This document shows positions 25,009 to 32,007 of a stretch of DNA of 64,000 nt, in pieces. This stretch comes from Stutzerimonas stutzeri (GTDB taxonomy: Bacteria; Pseudomonadota; Gammaproteobacteria; Pseudomonadales; Pseudomonadaceae). A program made the translations under genes and the position numbers. The DNA lies in the NCBI GenBank assembly GCA_002339675.1, contig DDKB01000013.1:62001-126000 (forward strand), read 5' to 3'. Numbering within the stretch: the stretch's first letter is position 1; each line of letters starts with the position of its first letter. Below the pieces are notes generated by a model. That model searched no databases. It was given only the letters and a program-made list of their open reading frames with translations, and was not told the DNA's origin.

Positions 25009-27093
25009 ATGCGTTCCACCCCGCGGCGGTCCAGCCGAGACCACGTAGTGCCCGGCAGCATCGGCCTGGCGGCGCACCTGCGCTTCATCCTCGCCAGCGC
25101 GCTGGCACTGTTGTGTATGTTCGCCCTGTTGCGCCTGGGCCTGCTGCTGTTCAACCGCGAGCTGATCGGCAGCACGCCCCTGGCCAGCTTCGTCGAAGCC
25201 TTCGGCAACGGCCTGCGCTTCGACCTGCGGGTAGTGGTCTACATCCTGCTACCGCTGCTGCTGAGCACCCTGAGCCTGCGCGCGATGGCGGCGCGGGGCC
25301 TGTTTCGGGCGTGGCTGACACTTTGCGCGAGCCTGGCGATCCTGCTCGGGCTGATCGAGCTGAATTTCTACCAGGAGTTTCACCAGCGCCTGAACGGACT
25401 GGTCTTCCAGTACCTGCAGGAAGACCCCGCCACTGTGCTGAGCATGTTGTGGAACGGCTTTCCGGTGTTGCAGTTGCTGGCGGTGTGGGGCATTGCCAGC
25501 CTGGCGATGTTCGCCGTGTTCCGCTGGCTGGACCGCCTGACGCGCAGCGCGCCGAGTGTGCGTCGTGGTTCGGCGTGGTACACCCGCACCGCGGTATTCA
25601 CCCTGCTGGTGCTGATCTGCGTGGTGGCTGCGCGCGGCACCTTGCGCCAGGGCTCGCCGCTGCGCTGGGGCGATGCCTACACCACCGACTCGATGTTCGC
25701 CAACCACCTCGGCCTCAATGGCACGCTGTCGCTCTACGACGCGGCGAAGAACCGCTATTCGGGCCATCGCGACAATGCCTGGAAGGCGACCATGCCGGCC
25801 GAGCAGGCGCAGTCGGTCACCCGCAATCTGTTGCTGACCGATAACGACACGCTGGTCGATCCTGACCTGGCACCGGTGCGCCGCGACTACCAGGCCCCAG
25901 CCGATACCCGACTGCCGGTGCGCAACGTGGTGGTCATCCTGATGGAGAGCTTCGCCGGGCACTTCGTCGGCGCGCTGGGCAGCCAGGACAACATCACTCC
26001 GCAATTCGACCGTCTCGCCAAGGAAGGACTGCTGTTCGACCGCTTCTTCTCCAACGGCACCCATACCCACCAGGGCATGTTCGCCAGCATGGCCTGTTTC
26101 CCCAATCTGCCGGGCTTTGAATACCTGATGCAGACGCCCGAGGGCGGGCACCGCTTCTCCGGCCTGCCGCAGCTGCTCGGCGGCCGTGGCTTCAACGACG
26201 TCTATGTCTACAACGGCGATTTCGCCTGGGACAATCAGTCCGGCTTCTTCGGCAACCAGGGCATGACCCGCTTCGTCGGGCGCAACGACTTCGTCGACCC
26301 GGTGGTTGACGATCCGACCTGGGGTGTCTCCGACCAGGACATGTTCGGTCGCGCCCTCGAAGAGTTGGACAAGCTGAACGGAGACACGCCGTTCTACGCA
26401 CTGGTGCAGACGCTCTCCAACCACACGCCGTACGCGCTGCCCGATCCGCTGCCGATCGAGCCGGTAACGGGGCACGGCTCGCTGGATGAGCATCTGACCG
26501 CGATGCGCTATTCGGACTGGGCCCTGGGGCAGTTCTTCGACAAGGCACGCCAGGCGCCCTGGTTCGACCAGACGCTGTTCGTCATCGTCGGCGATCATGG
26601 GTTCGGCGCCACCGAACAGCTGACCGAGATGGACCTGTACCGCTTCAATGTGCCAATGCTGCTGATCGGGCCGGGCGTCACCGAGCGCTTCGGCAGCCGC
26701 CGCGATGTGGTCGGCACCCAGGTGGACATGGTGCCGACCATCATGGGGCGTCTCGGCGGCGAGGTTCGCCACCAGTGCTGGGGCCGCGACCTGCTGGCCC
26801 TCGACCCCGAGGACCCGGGCTTCGGCATCATCAAGCCCTCGGGTGGCGAGCAGACCGTCGCGATGATCCGCGGCGACCAGATCCTGGTACAACCCAAGGA
26901 CCAGGCCGCGCGCCTGTACCGCTACCAGCTCGGGGCCCAGCCCCAGGCGCAACGGCTCGAGCCGGGCGAGATCGATCCGCTGATGGCAAAGCAGCTCCAG
27001 GCCTATCTGCAAACCGCGACCGCTAGCCTCTTGGCCAACACCAGCGGCGAGCGTGATGGCTCCGCTACCAGAGGGCCGCTAGCGAGCGAATGA
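25009..27093 (+). CDS. LTA synthase-like phosphoglycerol/phosphoethanolamine transferase
   Basis: A 694-aa protein: five N-terminal membrane helices (about 24-215) and a periplasmic sulfatase domain. Elements are NVVVILMESFAGHFVG (metal Glu), the nucleophile region SNGTHTHQGMFASMACF, NGDFAWDNQSGFF and FVIVGDHGFG. It is 56 bp from dgkA with AAGGA before the ATG. Together with the paralogue at 19067-21025 it brackets colRS. The product could be phosphoglycerol on osmoregulated glucans or a lipid modification; sequence alone does not decide. Confidence 0.9.
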   Translation: MRSTPRRSSRDHVVPGSIGLAAHLRFILASALALLCMFALLRLGLLLFNRELIGSTPLASFVEAFGNGLRFDLRVVVYILLPLLLSTLSLRAMAARGLFRAWLTLCASLAILLGLIELNFYQEFHQRLNGLVFQYLQEDPATVLSMLWNGFPVLQLLAVWGIASLAMFAVFRWLDRLTRSAPSVRRGSAWYTRTAVFTLLVLICVVAARGTLRQGSPLRWGDAYTTDSMFANHLGLNGTLSLYDAAKNRYSGHRDNAWKATMPAEQAQSVTRNLLLTDNDTLVDPDLAPVRRDYQAPADTRLPVRNVVVILMESFAGHFVGALGSQDNITPQFDRLAKEGLLFDRFFSNGTHTHQGMFASMACFPNLPGFEYLMQTPEGGHRFSGLPQLLGGRGFNDVYVYNGDFAWDNQSGFFGNQGMTRFVGRNDFVDPVVDDPTWGVSDQDMFGRALEELDKLNGDTPFYALVQTLSNHTPYALPDPLPIEPVTGHGSLDEHLTAMRYSDWALGQFFDKARQAPWFDQTLFVIVGDHGFGATEQLTEMDLYRFNVPMLLIGPGVTERFGSRRDVVGTQVDMVPTIMGRLGGEVRHQCWGRDLLALDPEDPGFGIIKPSGGEQTVAMIRGDQILVQPKDQAARLYRYQLGAQPQAQRLEPGEIDPLMAKQLQAYLQTATASLLANTSGERDGSATRGPLASE

Positions 27094-27142
27094 CTTGCCC
27101 GGTCGTGCGGGGGAGGCCGGGCAAAAACTTCCAGCCCGGCGG

Positions 27143-27631
27143 TCAGCTTCCGACTGGAGCAAAGCTGTCGTCGATGAAGTAACGGGCGTAGTCGCCCAGC
27201 GCGCCCACTACGGTCAATGCACCGTCGCGCTGGGCTGTGGTACCAGCCATGGTGTCCGCGCCGGCCAGCAACCTGCGGATGATCAGATGCAGCTGCGCGT
27301 CGGCTCCAGCGCTCAGTTTGCAGTGGTCGATCATATAGGCCACCTGTACACGAATGTTCTCGGCCAGCTGGCCATATTGCTCACTCGGCAAGCGGTCGTC
27401 GTGGATCGCCGGCAGGACTTGCTTGACGCTCTGGTTGATCGAGCCCATCGCTCGACGCAGCGGCGCGTCGGTCGCCCAGCGCTTGCCGACCTCCGATTGC
27501 AGCTTCTCTGATCTGCCCGCGCCATGGTCTTGCTCATGCCCCGCGGCAGCGAGGCTGGCGCCGACAGAGCCGAATGTGAAGCCAACGAGGATAATAGCGA
27601 CAATGAGCGTTTTCGGTTTTCCGAACATCAT
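27143..27631 (-). CDS. Exported helical protein of unknown function, candidate ECF target
   Basis: A 162-aa protein with a signal peptide (KTLIVAIILVGFTFGSVGASLAAA) and a mature helical part of about 130 residues. It is His-containing at the start (GHEQDHGAG) and has one Cys (MIDHCKLSAGADAQLHLIIRRLLAG). I do not recognise the family. The alternative start is the next codon, also ATG. An ECF-type promoter (GGGAACA-N12-GAGCGTTA) lies about 45 bp upstream and is almost the same as the one before the sigma gene, so this is a likely member of that regulon. Confidence 0.75.
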   Translation of the reverse strand: MMFGKPKTLIVAIILVGFTFGSVGASLAAAGHEQDHGAGRSEKLQSEVGKRWATDAPLRRAMGSINQSVKQVLPAIHDDRLPSEQYGQLAENIRVQVAYMIDHCKLSAGADAQLHLIIRRLLAGADTMAGTTAQRDGALTVVGALGDYARYFIDDSFAPVGS

Positions 27632-27675
27632 GGAACTCCCTTGTAGAAGCCGCGTCAGGCGGCTCGTGCTGTTCT

Positions 27676-27700
27676 AACGCTCAAGGCTTGGGTTTGTTCC
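27676..27700 (-). promoter_or_regulatory. ECF-type promoter before the exported helical protein
   Basis: On the - strand, -35 GGAAC and -10 CGTT are 16 bp apart. The wider context GGGAACA-N12-GAGCGTTA is shared base for base with the promoter at 29212-29236. The -10 is 44 bp from the start codon. Confidence 0.65.
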
Positions 27701-27711
27701 CGTGCGTGTCG

Positions 27712-28176
27712 CTATTGGAGATGCAGTTTTTCGATACTGTCGGCTCCGGCAGGTTGTTCGATGAGCACTTTCGCGAGCTTGGCGCGCTGCTGCGGCTCGA
27801 GGATCTCGCGTTCCTGCAGCAACTGTTCGATCAGCAGGCGTTGCTGCTCGTTCTGCAACCCGGCGATCTTTGCCTGCTCGGCATCGATCACAGCGCGGTC
27901 GACGCTTTCGGCGAAGATCGCTTCGATCAACCGCTGACGGTGTTCGTCGAGGCTGGCGTTCGACGCTCGCAGGTAGGCCAGGAACGGTGCCTCGGTGTCG
28001 TGCCAACGCTGCAGCTGGCTAACGCTCAACTGCAAATGACGCGACAGTTCGGTCGGTGCGCCTGACGGCATCGGCAGGCCGTCCTGAGCGAGTTTTTGCC
28101 AGCCGACGGCGGTAAGGATGCCAACGTTGACCAGCAGGGATAGAACCAGGGCGTTGCACAGGGTAGTGCGGCTCAT
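27712..28176 (-). CDS. Membrane-anchored periplasmic sensor, CnrX/Spy-like
   Basis: A 154-aa protein: N-terminal membrane anchor (LVLSLLVNVGILTAVGW) and a helical periplasmic domain with long amphipathic helices (ELSRHLQLSVSQLQRWHD, LQNEQQRLLIEQLLQER, LEPQQRAKLAKVLIEQ). This pattern is that of Metal_resist/Spy-type proteins such as CnrX, which hold anti-sigma factors inactive until metal or stress binds. The start at 28176 overlaps the anti-sigma stop as ATGA. The larger open frame upstream is anti-sigma sequence in another frame. The signal is unknown. Confidence 0.75.
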   Translation of the reverse strand: MSRTTLCNALVLSLLVNVGILTAVGWQKLAQDGLPMPSGAPTELSRHLQLSVSQLQRWHDTEAPFLAYLRASNASLDEHRQRLIEAIFAESVDRAVIDAEQAKIAGLQNEQQRLLIEQLLQEREILEPQQRAKLAKVLIEQPAGADSIEKLHLQ

Positions 28177-28601
28177 TTCAGGGTTACCTTCAGAAAACAG
28201 AGTTCGGGGCGCGCGCACAGCGCACCGGGCGGGGCGCTGCTGAGTACAGCAAGCATGTCGTGAGCGGGAGGTGAGGCTGGTGGTGCGCCGGGCAGTGCGC
28301 TGCCAATCAGCAGGCCGAGCAGGATCGAAGCGGCGGCGCTGAGGGCTCGCCACCAGCCGCGCTGCAGAAAAATACGTCGTGTCGCAGGCGCGAATTGTGC
28401 CTGCAGGCGAGCCTGCAGCTCGGCCGGTACTGGCGGGCAGGGCAGTGCCTGCAGGCTCCGGCCGAGCACATCGAGCTCGGCGATGGTCGCACGGCAACGT
28501 GCGCAGCCCTGCAGGTGCTCGGTGGCATTGGCGCGCTCGTTGCTGGCCAGTTCGTCGTCGAGATAGGAAGACAGCGTTACCAGGTCGAGATGCTCAGTCA
28601 T
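28173..28601 (-). CDS. Zinc-finger anti-sigma factor
   Basis: A 142-aa anti-sigma factor of the ZAS type: His29, Cys33 and Cys36 (HLQGCARC) bind zinc. A single membrane segment (ALSAAASILLGLLIGSALPG) follows, with a short periplasmic tail. The start at 28601 has GGAGG upstream and overlaps the sigma gene by 8 bp. It would bind and silence the ECF sigma factor encoded just upstream, with the periplasmic protein downstream as sensor. Confidence 0.87.
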   Translation of the reverse strand: MTEHLDLVTLSSYLDDELASNERANATEHLQGCARCRATIAELDVLGRSLQALPCPPVPAELQARLQAQFAPATRRIFLQRGWWRALSAAASILLGLLIGSALPGAPPASPPAHDMLAVLSSAPPGALCARPELCFLKVTLK

Positions 28602-29154
28602 CGATGTTGCCTCCGTTGGCCTGGCGAAAGCCATGCAGCAGCGTCTCGCGGGCTCGTGCCAGACGCGATTTGACGGTGCCGCCGTTGATTTGCAGGGTGC
28701 TGGCTAGCTCGTCGTAGGACAGCCCTTCCACCTCGCGAAGCAGGAGGATTTCGCGATGCTCTCGGGGCAGGCGAGCAAGCAGGCTTTCCAGCAGCACCAG
28801 ATGGCGTGCGCTCTGCAGTTGGCGCAGCGGTGAGGGGGCGGGGTCGACTGGTTCAGCATGGTGCTCCAGAGGCTCGTCGGCGCGGCGCTGTCGCTGACGC
28901 AGTGCGTCGAGGGCGGCGTTGCGCGCGATCTGCAGCAGCCAGGTATGGAAGCGAGCTTCGGGTCGCCATCGTGGCAGCGCCTGGTAAGCGCGGATGAAGG
29001 TTTCCTGAGTCAGGTCGGCGGCTTCATCGGCACCGCCAAGCAGGCGCCTGATGAAATGGAACACGCGCGACTGATGATTGCGTACCAGCTCGGCGAAGGC
29101 TTGGCGGTTGCCTGCCGCCGCCTGCTGGATAAGGTCGTTTTCGCTTTCTTTCAT
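28594..29154 (-). CDS. ECF RNA polymerase sigma factor
   Basis: A 186-aa sigma-70 family factor of ECF type with region 2 (FAELVRNHQSRVFHFIRRLLG, ADEAADLTQETFIRAYQALPR) and region 4 (LPREHREILLLREVEGLSYDELASTL) joined by a short linker. It has no C-terminal extension. Its own operon carries a GGAAC-N16-CGTT promoter at 29212-29236, typical of autoregulated ECF factors. Genes for anti-sigma and sensor follow with overlaps. The cytochrome genes lie directly upstream on the same strand. Confidence 0.93.
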   Translation of the reverse strand: MKESENDLIQQAAAGNRQAFAELVRNHQSRVFHFIRRLLGGADEAADLTQETFIRAYQALPRWRPEARFHTWLLQIARNAALDALRQRQRRADEPLEHHAEPVDPAPSPLRQLQSARHLVLLESLLARLPREHREILLLREVEGLSYDELASTLQINGGTVKSRLARARETLLHGFRQANGGNIDD

Positions 29155-29211
29155 TACTGCTCGGCTTCAGTGGGCTTCGGTCCGGCTGCCCGTGCCGGCA
29201 TATCTGGGTAT

Positions 29212-29236
29212 AACGCTCCGAATCTTTGAATGTTCC
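29212..29236 (-). promoter_or_regulatory. ECF-type promoter of the sigma operon
   Basis: On the - strand GGAAC (-35) and CGTT (-10) are 16 bp apart, in the context GGGAACA-N12-GAGCGTTA. It sits in the 94-bp gap between the DHC gene and the sigma start codon, 57 bp from that codon. The same pattern recurs at 27676-27700. Confidence 0.65.
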
Positions 29237-29248
29237 CGCTTTTTTGTT

Positions 29249-29770
29249 TCAGCGCGGGATCTTGACCCGGTGTTCATTGAAGTCGCCTCGTTCGGCGTCG
29301 CGGTGACAGGCCACACAGTTGGCGCGACCGCCGACTGATTCACGGCTGAACTTGGCCTCGCTCACTTCGTGATGCTTGCGTTCGAACCAGCGCGTCTGGC
29401 TGATGCGTGGCGGTTCGCCCGCCGTTGGCGAGGGCTCCGCGGGCAGGCGGTTGCCCGACGATGCGCGCAACAGAAAGTCGAGAATTTCGCGCTCCTGTAC
29501 CGGGTCCAGTGTGGCGTTGCTGCCGTAGTGGTTGTCGAGCGTCTGCATCTGCTGGCGCCAGGCCTCGGCCGGCAGCAGCCCGGGGGAATAGAGCATGTGG
29601 CAGGCGGCGCATTCTTCCTTCCATGCCAGCGGTGCATCGCTCGGCACCGCCAGCTGCTTGGGACGCTTATATCGCTGCCTGTCGTGATCGCCATCATCGG
29701 CAGAGCTGATACCGGCCAGCATCACGGCCAGGGCCAACCCGGCGAGCGTTGCGATGGGTGCGATTTTCAT
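29249..29770 (-). CDS. Dihaem cytochrome c (DHC family)
   Basis: A 173-aa exported protein with a signal peptide (IATLAGLALAVMLAGISSA) and two haem c sites, CAACH (Cys54-His58) and CVACH (Cys152-His156). The spacing and length match the DHC family, the dihaem partner of the high-spin cytochrome SHP. It would pass electrons in the periplasm between a membrane cytochrome b and SHP. Its start is 10 bp after the SHP-like stop, in the same operon. Confidence 0.85.
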   Translation of the reverse strand: MKIAPIATLAGLALAVMLAGISSADDGDHDRQRYKRPKQLAVPSDAPLAWKEECAACHMLYSPGLLPAEAWRQQMQTLDNHYGSNATLDPVQEREILDFLLRASSGNRLPAEPSPTAGEPPRISQTRWFERKHHEVSEAKFSRESVGGRANCVACHRDAERGDFNEHRVKIPR

Positions 29771-29780
29771 GGCGTAACTC

Positions 29781-30185
29781 CTATTTCAGACCGGTAACCC
29801 AGGTGATGAAGTCACCCTTTTCCTGCGCCGTGCATTCGCGGGCGAAAACGTCGTCGCAGTTGCGGCGGAACCATTTCTCGACTTTCTTCAGGTCGGTAAA
29901 TCGCTCGGGATTGGCTGCCGGCGCCAGCGGGTCGACGTTGCGGTGGGCCGGTGTCTTGCCGGGTTTGCGTGGATCATCGGTATGGCAGCTGGTGCAGCTT
30001 ATGGTCTTGCCATCGCGCTGCTCCTCGGCGAAGTACAACGCTTTGCCGCGTTCGGCAGAAAAACCGGCAAAACCCGGATCCTGTTGGCGAGCCTGGACGG
30101 CGTAGCCGGGCAGGAGGGGGTGGTCGGTTTCAGCCAGGGCCGGCAGGCTCAGGCAACAGGCGAGGGTAATCCAGAGGGCTTTCAT
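29781..30185 (-). CDS. SHP-like monohaem cytochrome c (DUF1924)
   Basis: A 134-aa exported cytochrome with a signal peptide (MKALWITLACCLSLPALA) and one haem site CTSCH (Cys64-His68). The DUF1924 pattern is PGKTPAHRNVDPLAP...RFTDLKKVEKWFRRNCDDVFARECTA, cut here. Relatives of Sphaeroides haem protein are high-spin and can bind O2 or NO. A second Cys pair (RNCDDVFAREC) is available for a disulfide. The start at 30185 has GGAG before it; an earlier ATG at 30200 has none. Confidence 0.85.
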   Translation of the reverse strand: MKALWITLACCLSLPALAETDHPLLPGYAVQARQQDPGFAGFSAERGKALYFAEEQRDGKTISCTSCHTDDPRKPGKTPAHRNVDPLAPAANPERFTDLKKVEKWFRRNCDDVFARECTAQEKGDFITWVTGLK

Positions 30186-30229
30186 GGCTGCGATCTCCAA
30201 GGTGGATGAGCGCAGCCTAGGCGGGAAGC

Positions 30230-30246
30230 CTTACGCGAAGCTGAAT
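30230..30246 (-). promoter_or_regulatory. Candidate QseB/PmrA-type operator for the SHP-DHC operon
   Basis: On the - strand ATTCAG-CTTCG-CGTAAG, two hexamers with a 5-bp spacer, 44 bp before the start codon at 30185. It is an inverted near-copy (14 of 17) of the site at 30263-30279 that faces the divergent gene. Confidence 0.55.
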
Positions 30247-30262
30247 ATGGCCAGGTAATGGC

Positions 30263-30279
30263 ATTCAGTTTCGCTTCAG
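30263..30279 (+). promoter_or_regulatory. Candidate QseB/PmrA-type operator for the b561-reductase gene
   Basis: ATTCAG-TTTCG-CTTCAG on the + strand, 47 bp before the GTG at 30327. Its half-site spacing and distance to the start match the three other sites in this window. Confidence 0.55.
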
Positions 30280-30326
30280 CTCAGGGGCTTACAAGGAGGG
30301 CACTTCATTGATCGAGGATCGCCACC

Positions 30327-31892
30327 GTGGCTGCCTTCAACCGCTTTCGCTTGTTTCACTGGCTGCTGGCCGGTTTCTTCCTGGGCGTCTATCTGACCGG
30401 CGACGACGCCGAGCTGCTGCACATCTGGCTGGGTTATGGCCTGGTGGCGTTGCTGCTGTGGCGCCTGCTGATCGTGCCGCTGCGCCTGCGCGGTTTCCCC
30501 AAGCTGCTGCCGGCTAAGGGGCAGCGGAGCAAGCCGGGCCTGTCGGCGATCGGCAAGTGGCTGACGCTCGGCGCGCTGGCGAGTTTTGTGCTGGCCAGCG
30601 TGATCGGTCTGGGTATGGTCGATAACGGCGATGTGCTGGCCGCGTTACCCGGTGTTCAGCCGGATCTGTTTGGCGTTGCCAGCGATATCGACTTCGTCGG
30701 CTGGCTGGGTGATGCCGAGGAAGTGCACGAATTCTTCGCCAATCTGGCGCTGTGGCTGATCGGCCTGCACGTCGGCTACGTGCTGCTGTTCCGCCGCAAG
30801 ATGGTGTGGCCGATGCTGCGCGGCGCGACCTCGGCAGGGCCGGCTCGAAGCCCAAGCACGACGCTGGCTGCACCCGCGCCCGCACCCGCACCCGCGGCAG
30901 GCGAGTTCACCCGTCTGCGCATTGATTCCCGGCAGGACGAAACCGCCGATGCCTGTTCCTTCAAGCTGCAGGTGCCGGCTGGCCAGCGTGCACGCTTTGC
31001 TGCACGGCCGGGGCAGTTCGTCACGCTAAAGGTGCCTTGCGCCGAGCCGCCGCTGCTGCGCTGCTATTCGCTGTCACAACCGCTGCGCGAGGACGGACTG
31101 TTGCGCATCACCGTCAAGCGGGTCGCCGGGGGGCGCGCCTCGAACTGGTTGCTCGATCACCTGCAGGCGGGCGACGACATCGCGCTGCTGCCACCGGCCG
31201 GCCAGTTCTTCCCGGTAAGTCTGGATGCGGATCTCCTGCTGCTGGGTGCCGGTAGCGGCATCACGCCGCTGCGTTCGATCCTTGAAGCGGTGCTGCGCCA
31301 GGGCCGAGGGCGGATTTTCCTGTTCTACGCAAGTCGCGATGCGGCTTCGCTGATCTTCGCCGAGGAACTGGCCGGATTCTGCGAGCGCTACCCCGAGCGA
31401 CTGCAACTGCGCATCTGGCTCGATGCCGAGCAGGGCATACCGAGCTGCCAGGACGTTGTCGGTAAGATCGCCGGCTGGCCCGCGGCGGAGTCGTTCATCT
31501 GCGGCCCGAAGCCGTTCATGGATACCGTATGCGCCGCCCTTGGCGAGCATGGTGTCGACTCTCAGCTGATCCACCAGGAGCGCTTCGCTGCCGAGCCGCC
31601 GGTGATGCCGCAAGGCGCGCGCGGTAGCCGCCTGCGCGTGACACTCGCAGGCCAGCGTCATGAGCTCGACGTGGCTGCTGGTGAAGTGTTGCTCGATGCG
31701 ATGGAACATGCCGGTCTGCAGCCGCCAAACGCGTGCCGCTCGGGCGTTTGCGCGGCGTGCAAGTGCCGGGTGGTTTCCGGCAGCGTGAGCATGCGCAGCA
31801 ACCAGGCACTGAGCGAAGGGCAGCTCCGTCAGGGCTGGGCGCTTGCCTGTCAGGCCACGCCGAGCAGCGCCGAGTTACAGGTCGAGTATTGA
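30327..31892 (+). CDS. Cytochrome b561 fused to flavin reductase and [2Fe-2S] ferredoxin domains
   Basis: A 521-aa three-part protein. Residues 1-165 are a b561-type membrane cytochrome with histidines in RLFHWLLAGFFLG, LLHIWLGYG, EEVHEFFANL and IGLHVGYVL. A Pro/Ala-rich linker (APAPAPAPAAG) leads to an FNR-type domain with RCYSLS for flavin and LLLGAGSGITPLRS for NAD(P). Residues about 435-521 are a plant-type ferredoxin with CRSGVCAACKC and a fourth Cys in WALAC. It could move electrons between NAD(P)H and the periplasmic DHC/SHP pair across the membrane. It starts with GTG after GAGG. Confidence 0.9.
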   Translation: MAAFNRFRLFHWLLAGFFLGVYLTGDDAELLHIWLGYGLVALLLWRLLIVPLRLRGFPKLLPAKGQRSKPGLSAIGKWLTLGALASFVLASVIGLGMVDNGDVLAALPGVQPDLFGVASDIDFVGWLGDAEEVHEFFANLALWLIGLHVGYVLLFRRKMVWPMLRGATSAGPARSPSTTLAAPAPAPAPAAGEFTRLRIDSRQDETADACSFKLQVPAGQRARFAARPGQFVTLKVPCAEPPLLRCYSLSQPLREDGLLRITVKRVAGGRASNWLLDHLQAGDDIALLPPAGQFFPVSLDADLLLLGAGSGITPLRSILEAVLRQGRGRIFLFYASRDAASLIFAEELAGFCERYPERLQLRIWLDAEQGIPSCQDVVGKIAGWPAAESFICGPKPFMDTVCAALGEHGVDSQLIHQERFAAEPPVMPQGARGSRLRVTLAGQRHELDVAAGEVLLDAMEHAGLQPPNACRSGVCAACKCRVVSGSVSMRSNQALSEGQLRQGWALACQATPSSAELQVEY

Positions 31893-32007
31893 TGCAGTGG
31901 CTGGAGCCGAAGCCCGAGACGTCAGACTGACTGCGACACAGGTCCAATTGGAGCCGGGCTCCGTTAGCTGCGGCCGCGTCCAGCGGAACGGGGATCACAG
32001 CCGAGGC

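Noticed and set aside
25249..27012. 587-codon open frame on the - strand
   Set aside because: It is antisense to the LTA-synthase-like gene and has no recognisable domain.
27095..27124. Possible terminator TTGCCCGG/CCGGGCAA after the LTA-synthase-like gene
   Set aside because: The 14-nt loop is long and there is no T-run in either direction at the 3' side, so I do not call it.
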